Shown here: positions 32,376 through 44,228 of the stretch, piece by piece
How the letters are laid out: each line of letters starts with the position of its first letter
Position numbering within the stretch: the first letter of the stretch is position 1
Assembly: GCF_036898095.1 (NCBI RefSeq)
Contig: NC_090735.1
Location: 7,832,661 to 7,896,660 of the forward strand
Direction of reading: 5' to 3'
Length of the DNA: 64,000 nt
DNA from: Palaemon carinicauda
Lineage: Eukaryota > Arthropoda > Malacostraca > Decapoda > Palaemonidae
Made by a program: the position numbers and the translations under genes
Notes under the pieces: generated by a model
Database searches by the model: none
What the model saw: the letters and a program-made list of their open reading frames with translations, nothing else
Told to the model about the DNA's origin: nothing

Positions 32376-33475
32376 AACCAGAAAAGTTCTCATTTTGCAG
32401 GAGAGAGGCTACCTTTGTTGGTTTTTACCTGGGGTGGGACTCGTATGAGCCTACAAGTGAAAGGTTGGCTGCCATAAGAGACTTTCCCATGCCAGCCCAA
32501 CCATCAGTTACGGATATCAGATCCTGGTATGGTTTCGTCAACCAGCTGGCACCCTTTTTGGCCACCGCGCCCCTCATGGAGCCGTTCCGGGAACTACTGA
32601 AGAAATCTACAGGAAAGAAGGTATATTGGGACGAACAACTGCAACACAAGTTCCGACAGGCTCAAGATATTATTTGTCGGCTGGCAAAGGATGGACTACG
32701 GTATTACGACAAGACTAGGCCTACAGCAGTAATCACAGATTGGAGTAGGGAAGGTATAGGTTTCGTTGTCCTGCAACAGTACTGTGGTTGTACCTCCCTA
32801 GAGACCCCTTGTTGTTGCAAAGGGGGTTGGCGGCTGGCTCTGTGTGGGAGTCGTCACCTGTCTGCTGCCGAATCCGGATACGCAGCAGTGGAAGGAGAAG
32901 CTTTGGCAGTGGCCTGGTGTCTACGGAAAGCAAGATTGTTTCTGTTGGGATGCCCCTCCCTCATTATCGTAACAGACCACCGCCCACTAGTGAAGCTTTT
33001 GGGGGATAGGGCCCTCACAGATGTGGTGAACCCAAGGTTATTCCGCCTTAAAGAAAAGACTCTGCAATATAAGTTCACAATAAAGTACCTGCCAGGAAAG
33101 TGGAATTCAGCAGCCAATTTTCTATCTCGGTACCCCTCCCTAATGGCAGTCCCAGATAAGGAGGACACCATACAAGAAGAAGATATCTCCGCGGCGGTAG
33201 CAGCAGCAACAGTAGCTGTATTGAGCCAAGATGACGGTATTACAATGGACGAAGAGATGGTCATGGACGCAGCAAATAATGATCCCGTATACCAGCTGTT
33301 GCTTGCAAGAGTCCGTGCTGGGGACTGGCCTAAGCAAAAATCCCAAGAACTACAGTGTCTTCGACCCTTCTACAGCGTAAGGGACAGGTTGGCTGCTGCA
33401 CAAAGTATGGTGACATATACCCATGAGGAGGGGGCAGTGAGATTAGTGGTACCTGACTCATTACGTAAAAAGTAG
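32342..33475 (+). pseudogene. RT C-terminus and RNase H of the LTR retrotransposon
   Basis: Open from the frameshift near 32342 to 33475. It contains the RT thumb/connection (WYGFVNQLAPFL), the RNase H core (AVITDWSREGIGFVVLQQ, AVEGEALAVAW, VTDHRPLVKLLGD) and the start of the integrase arm. The frame stops at 33473-33475 in an A-rich run (cgtaaaaagtag). The zinc-binding His pair of integrase (NLHASHQGLD) lies just beyond, in another frame. RNase H of this kind degrades RNA in the RNA:DNA hybrid. Confidence 0.8.
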
Positions 33476-34587
33476 CAAGGAACCTGCATGCCAGCCATCA
33501 AGGGCTAGATTCGATGTTACGTCGTGCAAGAGCAACCGTGTATTGGCCTGGAATAGCAGGCGACCTGGAACAATGCCGAGCTTCCTGTGATGTCTGCAAC
33601 CTGCACACGCCCTCTTCACCGCCAGAAGTCATGATTGTTACCCCTCCCCCTGAGTACCCCTTCCAGCAGACGGTGGCTGATCTCTTTCAACTCGAAGGAC
33701 AAGTTTATTTGGCCTACGCTGACAGACTGACGGGTTGGCTAGAAATAACGCATTTCCCCAAGGGAACTGGTTCCAACAAAATTATAGCAAAACTACGTGG
33801 CTACTTTTCCAGGTGGGGGGCTCCCGAGCAACTCTCCACTGATGGAGGCACTAACTTGGCTAGTGAGGAGATGATGGACTTTCTTAAGAAATGGAGGGTT
33901 ACTGTCCGCCTTTCATCTGCTCATTATCCGCAGTCAAATGGGAGGGCAGAGGCTGCTGTGAAATCCGCCAAAAGAATCATCCGCTCGAACACGGGGGCCA
34001 ACGGTAGTTTGGACAACGACAGGTGCACACAGGCAATGCTGCAATACCTGAATACGCCCTTGAGAGAGATAGGCAAGTCACCAGCTCAACTAGCAACAGG
34101 AAGAGCACTTCGTGATGGTGTTCCTACAGCAAGACAGCAGTATAAGGTAGATCGCCACTGGAGAAGAACCCTTCGACAGCGGGAAATATTGATGGCATCG
34201 TCTAGTGACAGATTTCCCCAATCACCAAGACAACGCTCTTGCAACATGACTCCATTGCATGAGGGCACCCAGGTTAGGATTCAAGATCCCGGGACTAAAA
34301 GGTGGGACAGATCAGGTGTCATCATCTCCCATCACCCATACCGGCAGTACACAGTAAGGCTTGACGGGAGTGGAAGGTTATCATTGCGCAACAGAAAACA
34401 TTTAAAGGGACAGATAGCTTGTCCCACGCCCAGCCCACCGTCTGACCCAACCCCTAGCACCACACCAGCAGCAGTGAGAGCCCGCCCAGGTCTAGCTCCC
34501 CCACACCCAGTCTACCCCGTGCTACGAGACCGCAACGCTCCAGGAAAGAACCTGGCTGGCTCACTGAATTTGTTAAGTAATATGTAA
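33476..34587 (+). pseudogene. Integrase of the LTR retrotransposon
   Basis: The zinc-binding HHCC domain spans the frame break: His residues in NLHASHQG, Cys residues in CRASCDVC. The catalytic core has D (VADLFQL), D (LSTDGGTN) and E (QSNGRAEAAVK), the DDE set of retroviral-type integrases, followed by a C-terminal Pro-rich tail. The frame is open from 33514 to the stop at 34587. The domain is intact apart from the frameshift near 33470 that separates it from RNase H. Integrase would insert the cDNA with a short target duplication, yet none is visible at this element's borders. Confidence 0.82.
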
Positions 34588-34978
34588 TTGTCATTGCTTT
34601 TGTGTACTGCTAGCCTATAAATAGATGATTTCCTTGTCCACGTGTTATTATGGATTTTTTTTTTTTTTTTTTTAAAGAATTATTGAAAATTCATGCTATA
34701 CTATACATCTGATAGTGTTGCTCACATTGCTTTGTTCTGTGAATGTTTTAATTTTTTCTTGTATGGCTATGTTTGCAGTATGCAGTTGATCCATTTCTAT
34801 TATGCCAATTCGACCCATTTTTATTAAGCGATTATAGATTTATTTACTCTGATTATTTTTGTGTAGCTAGATGCTACATTGTGCATCCTATCTGTTTTGT
34901 TACTGATTTACCCCATTTGATAATTATCAGATTGCAGTGTAATTGTTGTAATTATTACATGTCAATCTTGGAGGGGCA
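34588..34978 (+). other. 3' untranslated part of the LTR retrotransposon
   Basis: AT-rich with a long T run (34652-34672). It ends in a purine-rich stretch, cttggaggggca, immediately before the 3' LTR that could serve as the polypurine tract. No gene seen. Confidence 0.6.
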
Positions 34979-35113
34979 TGTGGGATCCGTGTGTACGATA
35001 TGTTTTCCCGCGCATTTATAAAGACGTGCGGAGCCTGTTGCAGGCACTTGTAATCTGGGTATCTGATTAATAAACAATGAATCGTCATCGACTCTTCTTC
35101 TTCGACCCCAAGA
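34979..35113 (+). repeat. 3' long terminal repeat
   Basis: No difference from the 5' LTR (30086-30220) was seen by eye over 135 bases, suggesting a recent insertion despite the broken internal frames. The transposase homology resumes directly after it. Confidence 0.88.
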
Positions 35114-35724
35114 GGAAAAGCTAAATACAACCGTGGTAGACTGTTAAGTGCCATATGGGTTTTTGAACGTGAATCAAAGAAATTTTTCATCCCTTTAGTT
35201 CCCCCCCGTTTCTACTAAACGTGATTTTGTAACTCTAATTCCCCTCATTCAGAAATATATCAAACCTGGTAGTGTTATTAGTGTTAAGTGGTCTGCCTAC
35301 AACTCTCTTTTGGAAATTGGTTACGAACATAAAACTATTAATCATTCTGAACATTTCGTTGACCCCCAAGACTCCATCCATACACAAAATATATAACGAC
35401 TCTGGAGAGAAGTGAAGGAGTGGGTACAGAGACCTGGAATGAAGACTGAATATTTCAAGCAATATTTTTCCAGGTTCTTTTTTACCCACTGCTACCCAGA
35501 ACATGCGTTATTGCACCACTTCTTCATTACTGCCAGTCGACTCTACCCTCCGATACAACAAAAGCCAATGGACCCCCTAGACCCACAAGACCCCGATGTC
35601 CCACAACCATCCACATCCCAGTCATAGGAGTTAAGATGTCAGTCTCACCCTCCCATGACCAGCAAGTTTCAACATCCCCTTCTTAAAGGTAAGTCATTCC
35701 ACAAAAGTCATTATATTGGTTTTG

Positions 35725-36330
35725 TTACCTGTTAACTTCTAGGTTAGGTTAGGTTGGTTTGTTAGGTTCTGTACCCTTTTTATATATTATTACGTAAAGT
35801 GTATATGGAACAATTCATTAAAATACACATGATAATATTACCGTAACATTGCTACCATTAGCAATGCCTTTGTAACGTTGCTCATTCTAACGTTCGTAAT
35901 ACATACATGAGTTTTGTGACCTGGGAACTCCTAGGTTAGGTTAGGTGGGTTTGTCAAGTTCTGTACCCTTTTTGTACTTTTATATAGTGTAAAACTTAAA
36001 TGGAAAAATTATTTAAAATACGTAAGGAAATATCTAGCATTATTATCGCTAGTAATGTCACCGTACCGTTGGTACCGATGTGTACCGTTCGTAAAGTGGT
36101 TAATTTTACCGTTCTCAGTAAATACCTGAGGTTTGTAACCTGTCAACTACTAGGTTAGGTTAGGTTAGGGTGGTTTGTTAGGTTCTGTACCCTTTTAATA
36201 CTTTTTATATAGTGTAACCGGTAATATCACCTTAGCATTTGCAACGGGAACAATCCCGGCCAACGTTGGTAACACTGTGTATCATAGGTAACGTTGCTAA
36301 TGTTATCGTTCACAGTACATTCGTGAGTGA
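35725..36330. repeat. Three degenerate ~200-bp repeats with TTAGG runs
   Basis: Three copies of a block reading acctg, then aactnctaggttaggttagg, then ggttctgtaccctttt start near 35727, 35918 and 36139, spaced 191 and 221 bases. Each holds two or three TTAGG pentamers. Between them, gtaacgttg/gtaccgttg motifs recur. The origin is unknown. Confidence 0.7.
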
Positions 36331-36399
36331 AGTGGCACCGTTGAACAATTGCTTATATTTAAACATTTTAACACAACATCATGATTATATTGAACCATT

Positions 36400-36590
36400 T
36401 AACAGAATATGTGTTTTCCTGCAGAAAATAACACGGTTTAACCGCTTTCACCTTCATTTCCTCCGTAATAACAGCAACCAATTTGGCAACTTAAAGTTAG
36501 TCGGATTGGTTGATCTGTTGGTTTGCAGTTGAAATGAAGGTCAAATTCGGTTAAATCGCGTTATTTACTATAGGAAAACATATTCTGTTC
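36400..36590. repeat. Long imperfect palindrome (foldback or MITE-like)
   Basis: 36401-36460 (aacagaatatgtgttttcct at its start) is the inverted counterpart of 36531-36590 with scattered mismatches. Weaker pairing continues inward (caaccaatttggc against gattggttgatct), leaving a small loop near 36490. The transcript would fold into one long hairpin. No target duplication was clear. Confidence 0.75.
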
Positions 36591-37220
36591 GAAACCACAC
36601 CCTGTAATACAATACAACTTTACCCAAAGTTCTATATTCTATTAAAACTAATATTCATTACACATCAGACTTGCGTAGCAGTTAGGATTTGGATCTAAGA
36701 TGTGCCAGTGGTACAATGTCTTGGCCTATGACTGCAGACTCAAAATGGAGTAGGCCAACCAACATTACAAACTACCTATCTATACATTTATTAGTTGAAA
36801 ATAACTAATAATACTTTAATATAACTGTCTCTGTATTCAAATTAACGGTACTAACCTTTTTGGGAAAATGTGGGATGTTTCATTGCAGAAAATGTCAGGT
36901 TTTTCAATTACTGTGTTCCTACATGAAGACCAAAAAGTGTCGTGACACACCTGGATGCGGAACAATACATTTGGCAGGATTATTGGAACGTGGAAATATT
37001 TTTTCTAATCAAATCCTTATTTACTATAATCTTTCTTTTTTTATACAATGACATAAAAAATAAACCAAAATATGCATTAAATACACACTTAACTCAGCTT
37101 GTTTTACGATAAAATGGAGGAAATACCATGGACTACTTTCTGACTTTTTTTTCCCAAATTTATTCTGATTTTTTATACAAGATTGATTGATTGATTTGAG
37201 GTCTTCAGTTTTTATACAAG
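36591..37220. other. AT-rich sequence, no gene seen
   Basis: Contains a short Cys-rich open stretch (36860-37051), but no splice context or recognisable family. Confidence 0.5.
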
Positions 37221-37386
<166 letters not shown>

Positions 37387-37399
37387 GTGAATGTATTAT

Positions 37400-38129
37400 T
37401 TTTGGAAATGAAAAAGATCTAAAAAGAATCGAATGCTTCCAAAGAATTGAAATGGGTCAATCGATTATTGACCTAAAGAAATCTGTCAGGAATCTTGGAG
37501 TAATCATGGATGATAGACTGACAATGAATGAACATATAAATAATATGGTAAGAAATTGTAACTATCATATTAGAAACATAGCATTTATTAGTAAATACTT
37601 AGATGAAAATTCTATGGCCATACTCATTAATAACCACATATTTTCAATAATTGATTACTGCAACTCACTGTTCTATGGCTTACCAAATTATCAGCTGAAG
37701 AAAATTCAGAGTACAAAACAGAGCCGCTAGATTAATAAAAGGACTACAAAATAGGGAAAGAGTTACCCCTGCACTAATTAAATTACACTGGCTACCGGTA
37801 AAAGCGAGAATTGAATATAAGCTACTCTTACTAACGTATAAGATACTGAACCAAAATATCTAAGAGAATGCCTGAATAAACTAGAACTAGAAACAAATGT
37901 TAACATAAGACACATGAGTGACAAACATAGGCTATCTGAACCAAGAACAAATAGTAAATTTGGTGAAAGGGCTTTTAGCTACTGTGCGCCTAGACATTAT
38001 AATAAACTGCCAACTGAAATGAAGGACCTAAAGGGAGCAATTGAATTTAAGAAGAAACTAAAGACATTACTTTTCACAAGATCATATGATTTGGAAGATG
38101 CTACAATCAAAGAATTGTATAAGTTATAA
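37400..38129 (+). pseudogene. CR1/Jockey-type LINE RT C-terminal fragment
   Basis: A plus-strand remnant of the end of a non-LTR retrotransposon ORF2. The first frame (to 37730) has VRNLGVIMDDRLTMNEHI, NYHIRNIAFISKYL and DYCNSLFYGLPNYQLKKIQ. After a frame break near 37720 come RLIKGLQNRERVTP, LHWLPVKARIEYK and, from 37914, SEPRTNSKFGERAFSYCAP and YNKLPTEM, ending at a TAA at 38127-38129. This region follows the RT catalytic core, which is absent here: the copy is 5'-truncated as is usual for LINEs and inactive. It is flanked on both sides by (AT)n arrays. It is related to the more decayed copy at 19259-19963. Confidence 0.85.
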
Positions 38130-38230
38130 TGAAAATGTTTCGTTAGATAATTAATATGGTCCCGCCCGAGAAGTAGTTCACTCGACTTCAGTGGAGGGTT
38201 GGATTTAAACCCAAAACAAGTAACAAATAA

Positions 38231-39446
<1,216 letters not shown>

Positions 39447-39447
<1 letters not shown>

Positions 39448-40381
39448 AATGCTCATAATTCAAGGTTCTCGAGCAATTTCTCTTATTGCCAACTCTAGTA
39501 GTTTGAGGAATTAGAGTTTAGTTTTCTCATTATTGGTAGGCCTACAGATGTTTGTGTGTCCTCACTTTTGTTGGTTTGATCTGTTACTGAACTTGTTTAA
39601 TCAATTTTTTTTTTCATTAGATTCATATTAAAATGAATATGAAGATGCCCATGTGTGAGAATATGATTTAGAAAAATTGTATATATCATAATTTTTTCTA
39701 TAACAATCAGAAAAGTTTATAGAAATACGGTGGGCAGAAATAATTATGTTTTGAATTGTTGTTAAGGCTATGTTATGAAATATAGTACTGTAGCTTTATG
39801 TCTGTAAGGTGACACATGGTCTGAATTCATTTACTTTGCGATTTTAGTATCTCGTATTGATTATTATCCATGGAAAAATACTATATGTTTTTGGTGTCCG
39901 CTGTGTTTTCTTTGACCACCATTTGGTAGCACTATTTGTTCCCAGATCCCCGTCTGTGGTTTTTCTGCTTCTGATGTCATTAATCCTCATTCTCACTACA
40001 CATTAGGATCTGGTATACCTATTTGACCATCAGGTATGCTTGATAGTTTGGACATGCCTTTACGAAGGTAATAGCCTCCTATAAGGTCTTAAGAGATAAT
40101 TGTTTATGGGAAACTTATATAGATATCTTTACCTCAAACTCTTGAAGAGAAAATGAATAATTACGTACTTTGGTCAGAAAAGGGTCAAGTAGGGGATTGC
40201 ATGTGCTTACGTAAATATAAGAAAGGGATGTCATAGCGATGAAATAAATTGTTTTTATTAAGAATACTATTTGAAACATAAATCTGAATTTCCAAATTTC
40301 CAAGCTGAGGTCATATAACCAACAATGAAGACTACAAAAATATTCTTACCAAGAATATCACAAATTCTAAAAACATTTTGC
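39447..40381. other. AT-rich sequence, no gene seen
   Basis: No recognisable feature between the CT arrays and DIRS-D. Confidence 0.55.
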
Positions 40382-41139
40382 AAATCTCTTAGCTATACAA
40401 ACCTAAAGTCCTTTAATTGGGAGATGGTTTCAGTGTGAGCTGGAGTTACACGGTTGTAAGAATTGTTTAACGAGCGATTAAACTACTAGCGAAGGGTGCG
40501 GGAGAGAAGTTCCACGTCCCACACCAATCTGATAGCTTCACTTTTGACTTTATGGCCCAGGACTGGGAGTGGTGGTTGAGGAAGGAAATTAGGTTAAAGG
40601 ACTCAAATTTGTATAACTAGGAAATACAAATTACTTTAATAACTTGGGATTTGCTCCTATGCAACATACAAACGCTTATCCTTTAACAGGGAGACTTGCT
40701 GCTTGGAGAGTTGTAAGTCCCCATAGAACCCTGGACCCATACGGAAGCAAAGTGGGGTCTCCAGCAACCTCCAAACTATCTTTCATAGGGATGAGAAGAC
40801 TGATAGGACCTGGTCTGTACATGGGGTCGTATATTCAGTCAACGAAGAAACCCTTCCTCCAAAGGGGAAATCAGTTTGGAATAAAATACCTGTCTGATGA
40901 TCAATGGGTTGGTATGAATTCTACCATCCTCCCTCTCACATAGGGAGGATAGAGGAAATACTTCTTTAGTAATAAAGAATGGAACTTAGAAATGAAACTT
41001 ACCAGCATTAGATCAGATCCAGTATGTAACATTTAGACCACCTTGACCCCAAAAAGGGAGACAGAAAAATGAAGAGCTAATCATTCTACATATTACTATA
41101 GATGAGATGCTTCCTAGCCCATATGAGAGGTAGGATGGT

Positions 41140-41980
41140 TACACAACTACTTGAGCAGCCACCACAGGACCAAGATCGAAGGTGTTAAGTGACTTAATGA
41201 GTCTTAGGTGGTACCTTGACCCTCTCAGCTGTTGAGGCATACATCATATGGATTGTCTCATGAAGCCAGAAAGAGATAGTGATTCTTGACACCTCTTTCT
41301 TGGTTTTGCCAGCACTAACAAAAAGTCACTGACCTGTCTTAATTACTAACCGTTTCATGTGGAGAGGGCATGGTGGTCTTGAACATGGGGTCATGTGCTG
41401 AGACGAGTTCTGAAAACTCTATCACAAAGCTGAAGGAGACCTTACAAACCTCAGTGTAGGTGACTAAATAAGAGATTGTGCAACTAGCCTACTATCTTCA
41501 TCGATGGTAAGCCAAGCAAGAAAACAGTTTTGAGAGTCAGATCTCTGTCTGACAACCTCCTCAAAGGCTCATCTGGGGTACACCTCAAGCTTTGAGGATG
41601 AGGGTCACATACCACTCCTTGGACCTGAGGTCCCAGGATGGGCAAGACTAGTTTACTCGAAGATCCTCATGAGAATAGACAACTCACACAAGAAGGAGAT
41701 GTCTATACCCTTTAGTCGGTATGCTATGCACAAGGCTGAGTGGTAGCCTTCGACTGCAACGACTAAGAGGGGTTTCTCTCAGTTAAAGAAGACCAGGAAA
41801 TCCACGATCTGTGTTTAGAGTTGCTCCAACTGAAGTATCACTTCTACAACACCAGTTACAGATGGCCCACTCCCTCAGGTAGACAGCTGCAGAGGGCCAT
41901 TGCAGGTATCCAAAGATCTCCTGTGCAGTGCCTCAAGAAAAGCCTTTTACTTGGAGCAGATTCTAAATAGCCCCCAGCTG
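41140..41980 (-). pseudogene. Decayed tyrosine recombinase (element D)
   Basis: Minus-strand translation in several frames shows EPLRRLSDRDLTLKTVFLLG (compare PLQSASFKDLTLKTLFLVCL in B), a degraded Arg-box region directly after it, and near the left end NTFDLGPVVAAQVV, the counterpart of CYTLGPFVAASAVV at the B and C termini. Many stops and frameshifts are present. Order and position relative to the terminal repeats fit a DIRS YR. Confidence 0.55.
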
Positions 41981-42307
41981 TAAAGAACCAATGACTTCAC
42001 AGACTCTTAATACTGTACCTCTGAAAGTAAGGCTGACAGAGGAGCGTGGACCATTGGGGTAGTTCTTTTGAAATTTCAACTGAAAAGGCTAATAGATCGG
42101 GATACCTCTCAGCACATGGCCATCTCCCGGCCCCATTTCTAACTTACGCCAAAACTCGGGTTCAACACCTCTTCCTAGTACCAGCACAATTTCCGTTGTA
42201 TCACTTCACAGTCTCTGACAGTGAGGGAACCACCACGCCTTTCCCTATCCGTGTCACTGGCACTGACGGAACTGAGGGAGAAGTAGCCTTAGCTACTAGC
42301 TCCCTCA

Positions 42308-42619
42308 TCAAGACTTTCTTAAGGTAAATTCATCATAGGCAATCTGCAGAAGACAGGTGAAGAGCTTCCACCTTCCAAAAGAGTGCACTGAACTCTGGGG
42401 GTACACCACATACCAACAAAACTTGAAAAGCTTGCCGATGCAGATCTGAGGGCTATCTGGTCCTGATGCATAATCCCCAGGGTCTGAAGCAGCAAAATAC
42501 TTATACAATGTCTCATTGGATGTTGCCAAGACAGAAACCAGCGAAGGCTTGGCTTGCTTCTTTTCCTTTAGGACGTACGACTCCCACTGTACAGGAGGCA
42601 TGGCAATGATAGCAAACAA
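42308..42619 (-). pseudogene. Gag-like N-terminal fragment (element D)
   Basis: A 103-codon open frame with AMPPVQWESYVLKEKKQAKP, comparable to the QWERFVRKKKKKS block near the gag start of element A and preceded by Cys/His codons. The rest of gag is missing. It lies next to YR remnants, which indicates an internal deletion like that of element A. Confidence 0.45.
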
Positions 42620-42843
42620 TCATGCACCCCTGCAAGAAGCACAGAAGGAGTAAGGCTCTACAGTGGGGTTACTCTGTACTGTACTCATAAAGCCAGCCTT
42701 TTGCTATGTTAACCCTCTTCTTGCCAAGTACGCATTTCTTGCTTACCTTTCATACTCATATCTAAATAACCAGCATTCACTTTCTGGAAAAGAAAAAGAA
42801 AATGAAAAGTTCGATTACAAGCAGGCAGTACATCTGTACTCGC

Positions 42844-42941
42844 CAGCAACCAAAACAAAAGTGAAGCTTTCAGACATCAGCAACCAAAACAAAAGTGAAG
42901 CTTTCAGACACCAGCAACCAAAACAAAAGTGAAGCTCTCAG
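42844..42941. repeat. 34-bp minisatellite, about three copies
   Basis: Units start at 42844, 42878 and 42912 (cagcaaccaaaacaaaagtg type); the third is incomplete. Nearly identical, so recent. Confidence 0.9.
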
Positions 42942-43241
42942 CTTGGCGATGGGGTGGCCTTCTCGCCCACACCATACACCAATAATGTAAAAATAAACTT
43001 GATAATCAAAATTATGATCAGAGATCAGAACATCTTAGATAATACCTTATAAAACTGGATATAAAAGGAATACAGTTCGCAGGACAAAATGTAAATTTGA
43101 TAATTAGTAATAGAGATAAACAATATCCTAAGACATGGGGACACCCTTGGGTGTGACATAACAAACTGAACTCGGGTAGGAACTGTAAGTGAGGCAGGTA
43201 AGAGGAAGAAGATGGCAAGACATAGTAAATTTAGGAATTAA

Positions 43242-44228
43242 TTAGGAATTAACTTGTTCGGGGGATACCATGCTCCCTGCGGCTACGGTAGCGAGTTTAA
43301 GGGCCTCTAGATGTTTAAGATAGTGCCGTCTGAACACTGACGGGGATTTCCATCCGGTATATTTAGTAAGATCTGCAAAGTTCATGTGATGGAAAAAATT
43401 TATTGAGATTGCTACCGCCCGTATGTCATGGACGTGAGGGAAAGACTCAGGATTAGCCTGTTTGATAAAATACAAAATCTGTTGCCTGATCCCTTTTAAA
43501 GTTATAGTCCCTCCCTGCTCTCTAACAAACAAGGGCCCTGAGGTCTTATAGGAAGTCCTCGATAGAAAGGACTTTAGAGTGGTGACAGGACACAGGGAAG
43601 GATCCTGAGGGAGCGGGATAATTTTCCAGGAGGACCATCTGTTCTGAGGGTCTTCATTTTTGGCCAAGAAGACTTTGTCTGGGGAGAGGAGAACTTCTCC
43701 TGATGGAAGGAACTCAATGTGGCCTGGATCTCTTGAAAAGGCAGCTAATTCCGAAATTCTAGCGCCGGATGCTAAACTCATAAGAAATAGAGTTTTTCTG
43801 AGCAGAGGTATATACTCACATGAGTCGTTGATGGTTTCTGACGCCAGTTTAAGAACATCATTGAGAAACCCGGAAACCGAGCTAGGACGAATGGATGGTT
43901 TCAGTCTGGCACAGGCTCTTGGAATTGAAGCTAGCAATGAGTCTGTTAGATCTATATTAAACCCGACCAGGAAAATTTTCTTCAATGCAGACTTGATGGT
44001 AGTAATAGTGTTAGCTGCCAAACCTGACTCAAACAAGGTTCTGAAAAAGGTAACCGTTAGGTTTAATGTCATAAAGACAACATTAGAATCCTTCAAAAAC
44101 TTTGCTAGTTTTTTGACTGCTGAGTCATATTGACGAAGAGTGGAGTCTCTCTTATCTGATTCTAAGAATAAAGTATTCTGGGGATCTATGTTAGCCCCTT
44201 TTTGGGCTGCAAACTTCATGAAGTCCAT
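43242..44228 (-). CDS. Tyrosine recombinase (YR) of DIRS-E
   Basis: A 328-residue intact frame from a genuine ATG. Catalytic residues: R157 in SGARISELAAF, H267 and R270 in VHDIRAVAIS, and the nucleophile Y303 in RRHYLKHLEAL. The N-terminal 100 residues form the expected helical core-binding domain. The start overlaps the pol stop: pol's TGA (44216-44218) shares bases with an in-frame ATG at 44219, and the upstream ATG is at 44228. This is the stop/start overlap typical of some DIRS elements and suggests translational coupling. It lies in the -1 frame relative to pol, as in B, C and F. It is the best-preserved YR of the window and may still be functional; activity cannot be judged from sequence. 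Confidence 0.92.
   Translation of the reverse strand: MDFMKFAAQKGANIDPQNTLFLESDKRDSTLRQYDSAVKKLAKFLKDSNVVFMTLNLTVTFFRTLFESGLAANTITTIKSALKKIFLVGFNIDLTDSLLASIPRACARLKPSIRPSSVSGFLNDVLKLASETINDSCEYIPLLRKTLFLMSLASGARISELAAFSRDPGHIEFLPSGEVLLSPDKVFLAKNEDPQNRWSSWKIIPLPQDPSLCPVTTLKSFLSRTSYKTSGPLFVREQGGTITLKGIRQQILYFIKQANPESFPHVHDIRAVAISINFFHHMNFADLTKYTGWKSPSVFRRHYLKHLEALKLATVAAGSMVSPEQVNS

Larger units (their letters stand above)
30086..35113 (+). mobile_element. Ty3/gypsy-type LTR retrotransposon with short LTRs
   Basis: A 5.0 kb plus-strand element flanked by identical-looking 135-base direct repeats, with gag, protease, RT, RNase H and integrase in Ty3/gypsy order. A primer-binding-site-like TGGCGCAGTG follows the left LTR, and a purine-rich ggaggggca precedes the right LTR. 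No target-site duplication is visible (left flank ends atcacat, right flank begins ggaaaag). The frames carry one in-frame stop and at least three frameshifts, although the LTRs have hardly diverged. Confidence 0.88.
29564..35627 (+). pseudogene. IS1595/Merlin-like transposase gene, split by an LTR element
   Basis: Two halves of one DDE transposase of the ISXO2/IS1595-like type (eukaryotic Merlin relatives). The 5' half (29564-30085) has a Cys-rich segment (CCGYC), KSHLPPWK, DWRSFCSEV and the first catalytic region VEIDES. The 3' half resumes at 35114 with GKAKYNRGR and WVFERES, then PLIQKYIKPG, WSAYNSLLEIGYEH, INHSEHFVDP and HTQNI, followed by RLWREVKEW. The 30086-35113 LTR element lies between the DES and GK motifs. 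Further damage: a frameshift with stops at about 35213-35222, Val in place of the expected second Asp before KWSAY, and a stop after HTQNI. It is not functional. The family call rests on motif order; I did not locate terminal inverted repeats of the DNA transposon. Confidence 0.75.
40382..42960 (-). mobile_element. DIRS-like element D, decayed and truncated
   Basis: The left end has the DIRS terminal design. Bases 40382-40420 (ctatacaaacctaaagtcct included) are the inverted counterpart of about 40590-40630, and a third segment at about 40650-40692 (tgcaacatacaaacgcttat) resembles the second half of element A's ICR. Inside, on the minus strand, are YR remnants (41140-41980) followed by a gag-like N-terminus (42308-42619), so RT, RNase H and most of gag are deleted. 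The opposite ITR was not found, so the element is truncated on the right, and the right boundary is approximate. It is related to A in its end sequences. Confidence 0.6.
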
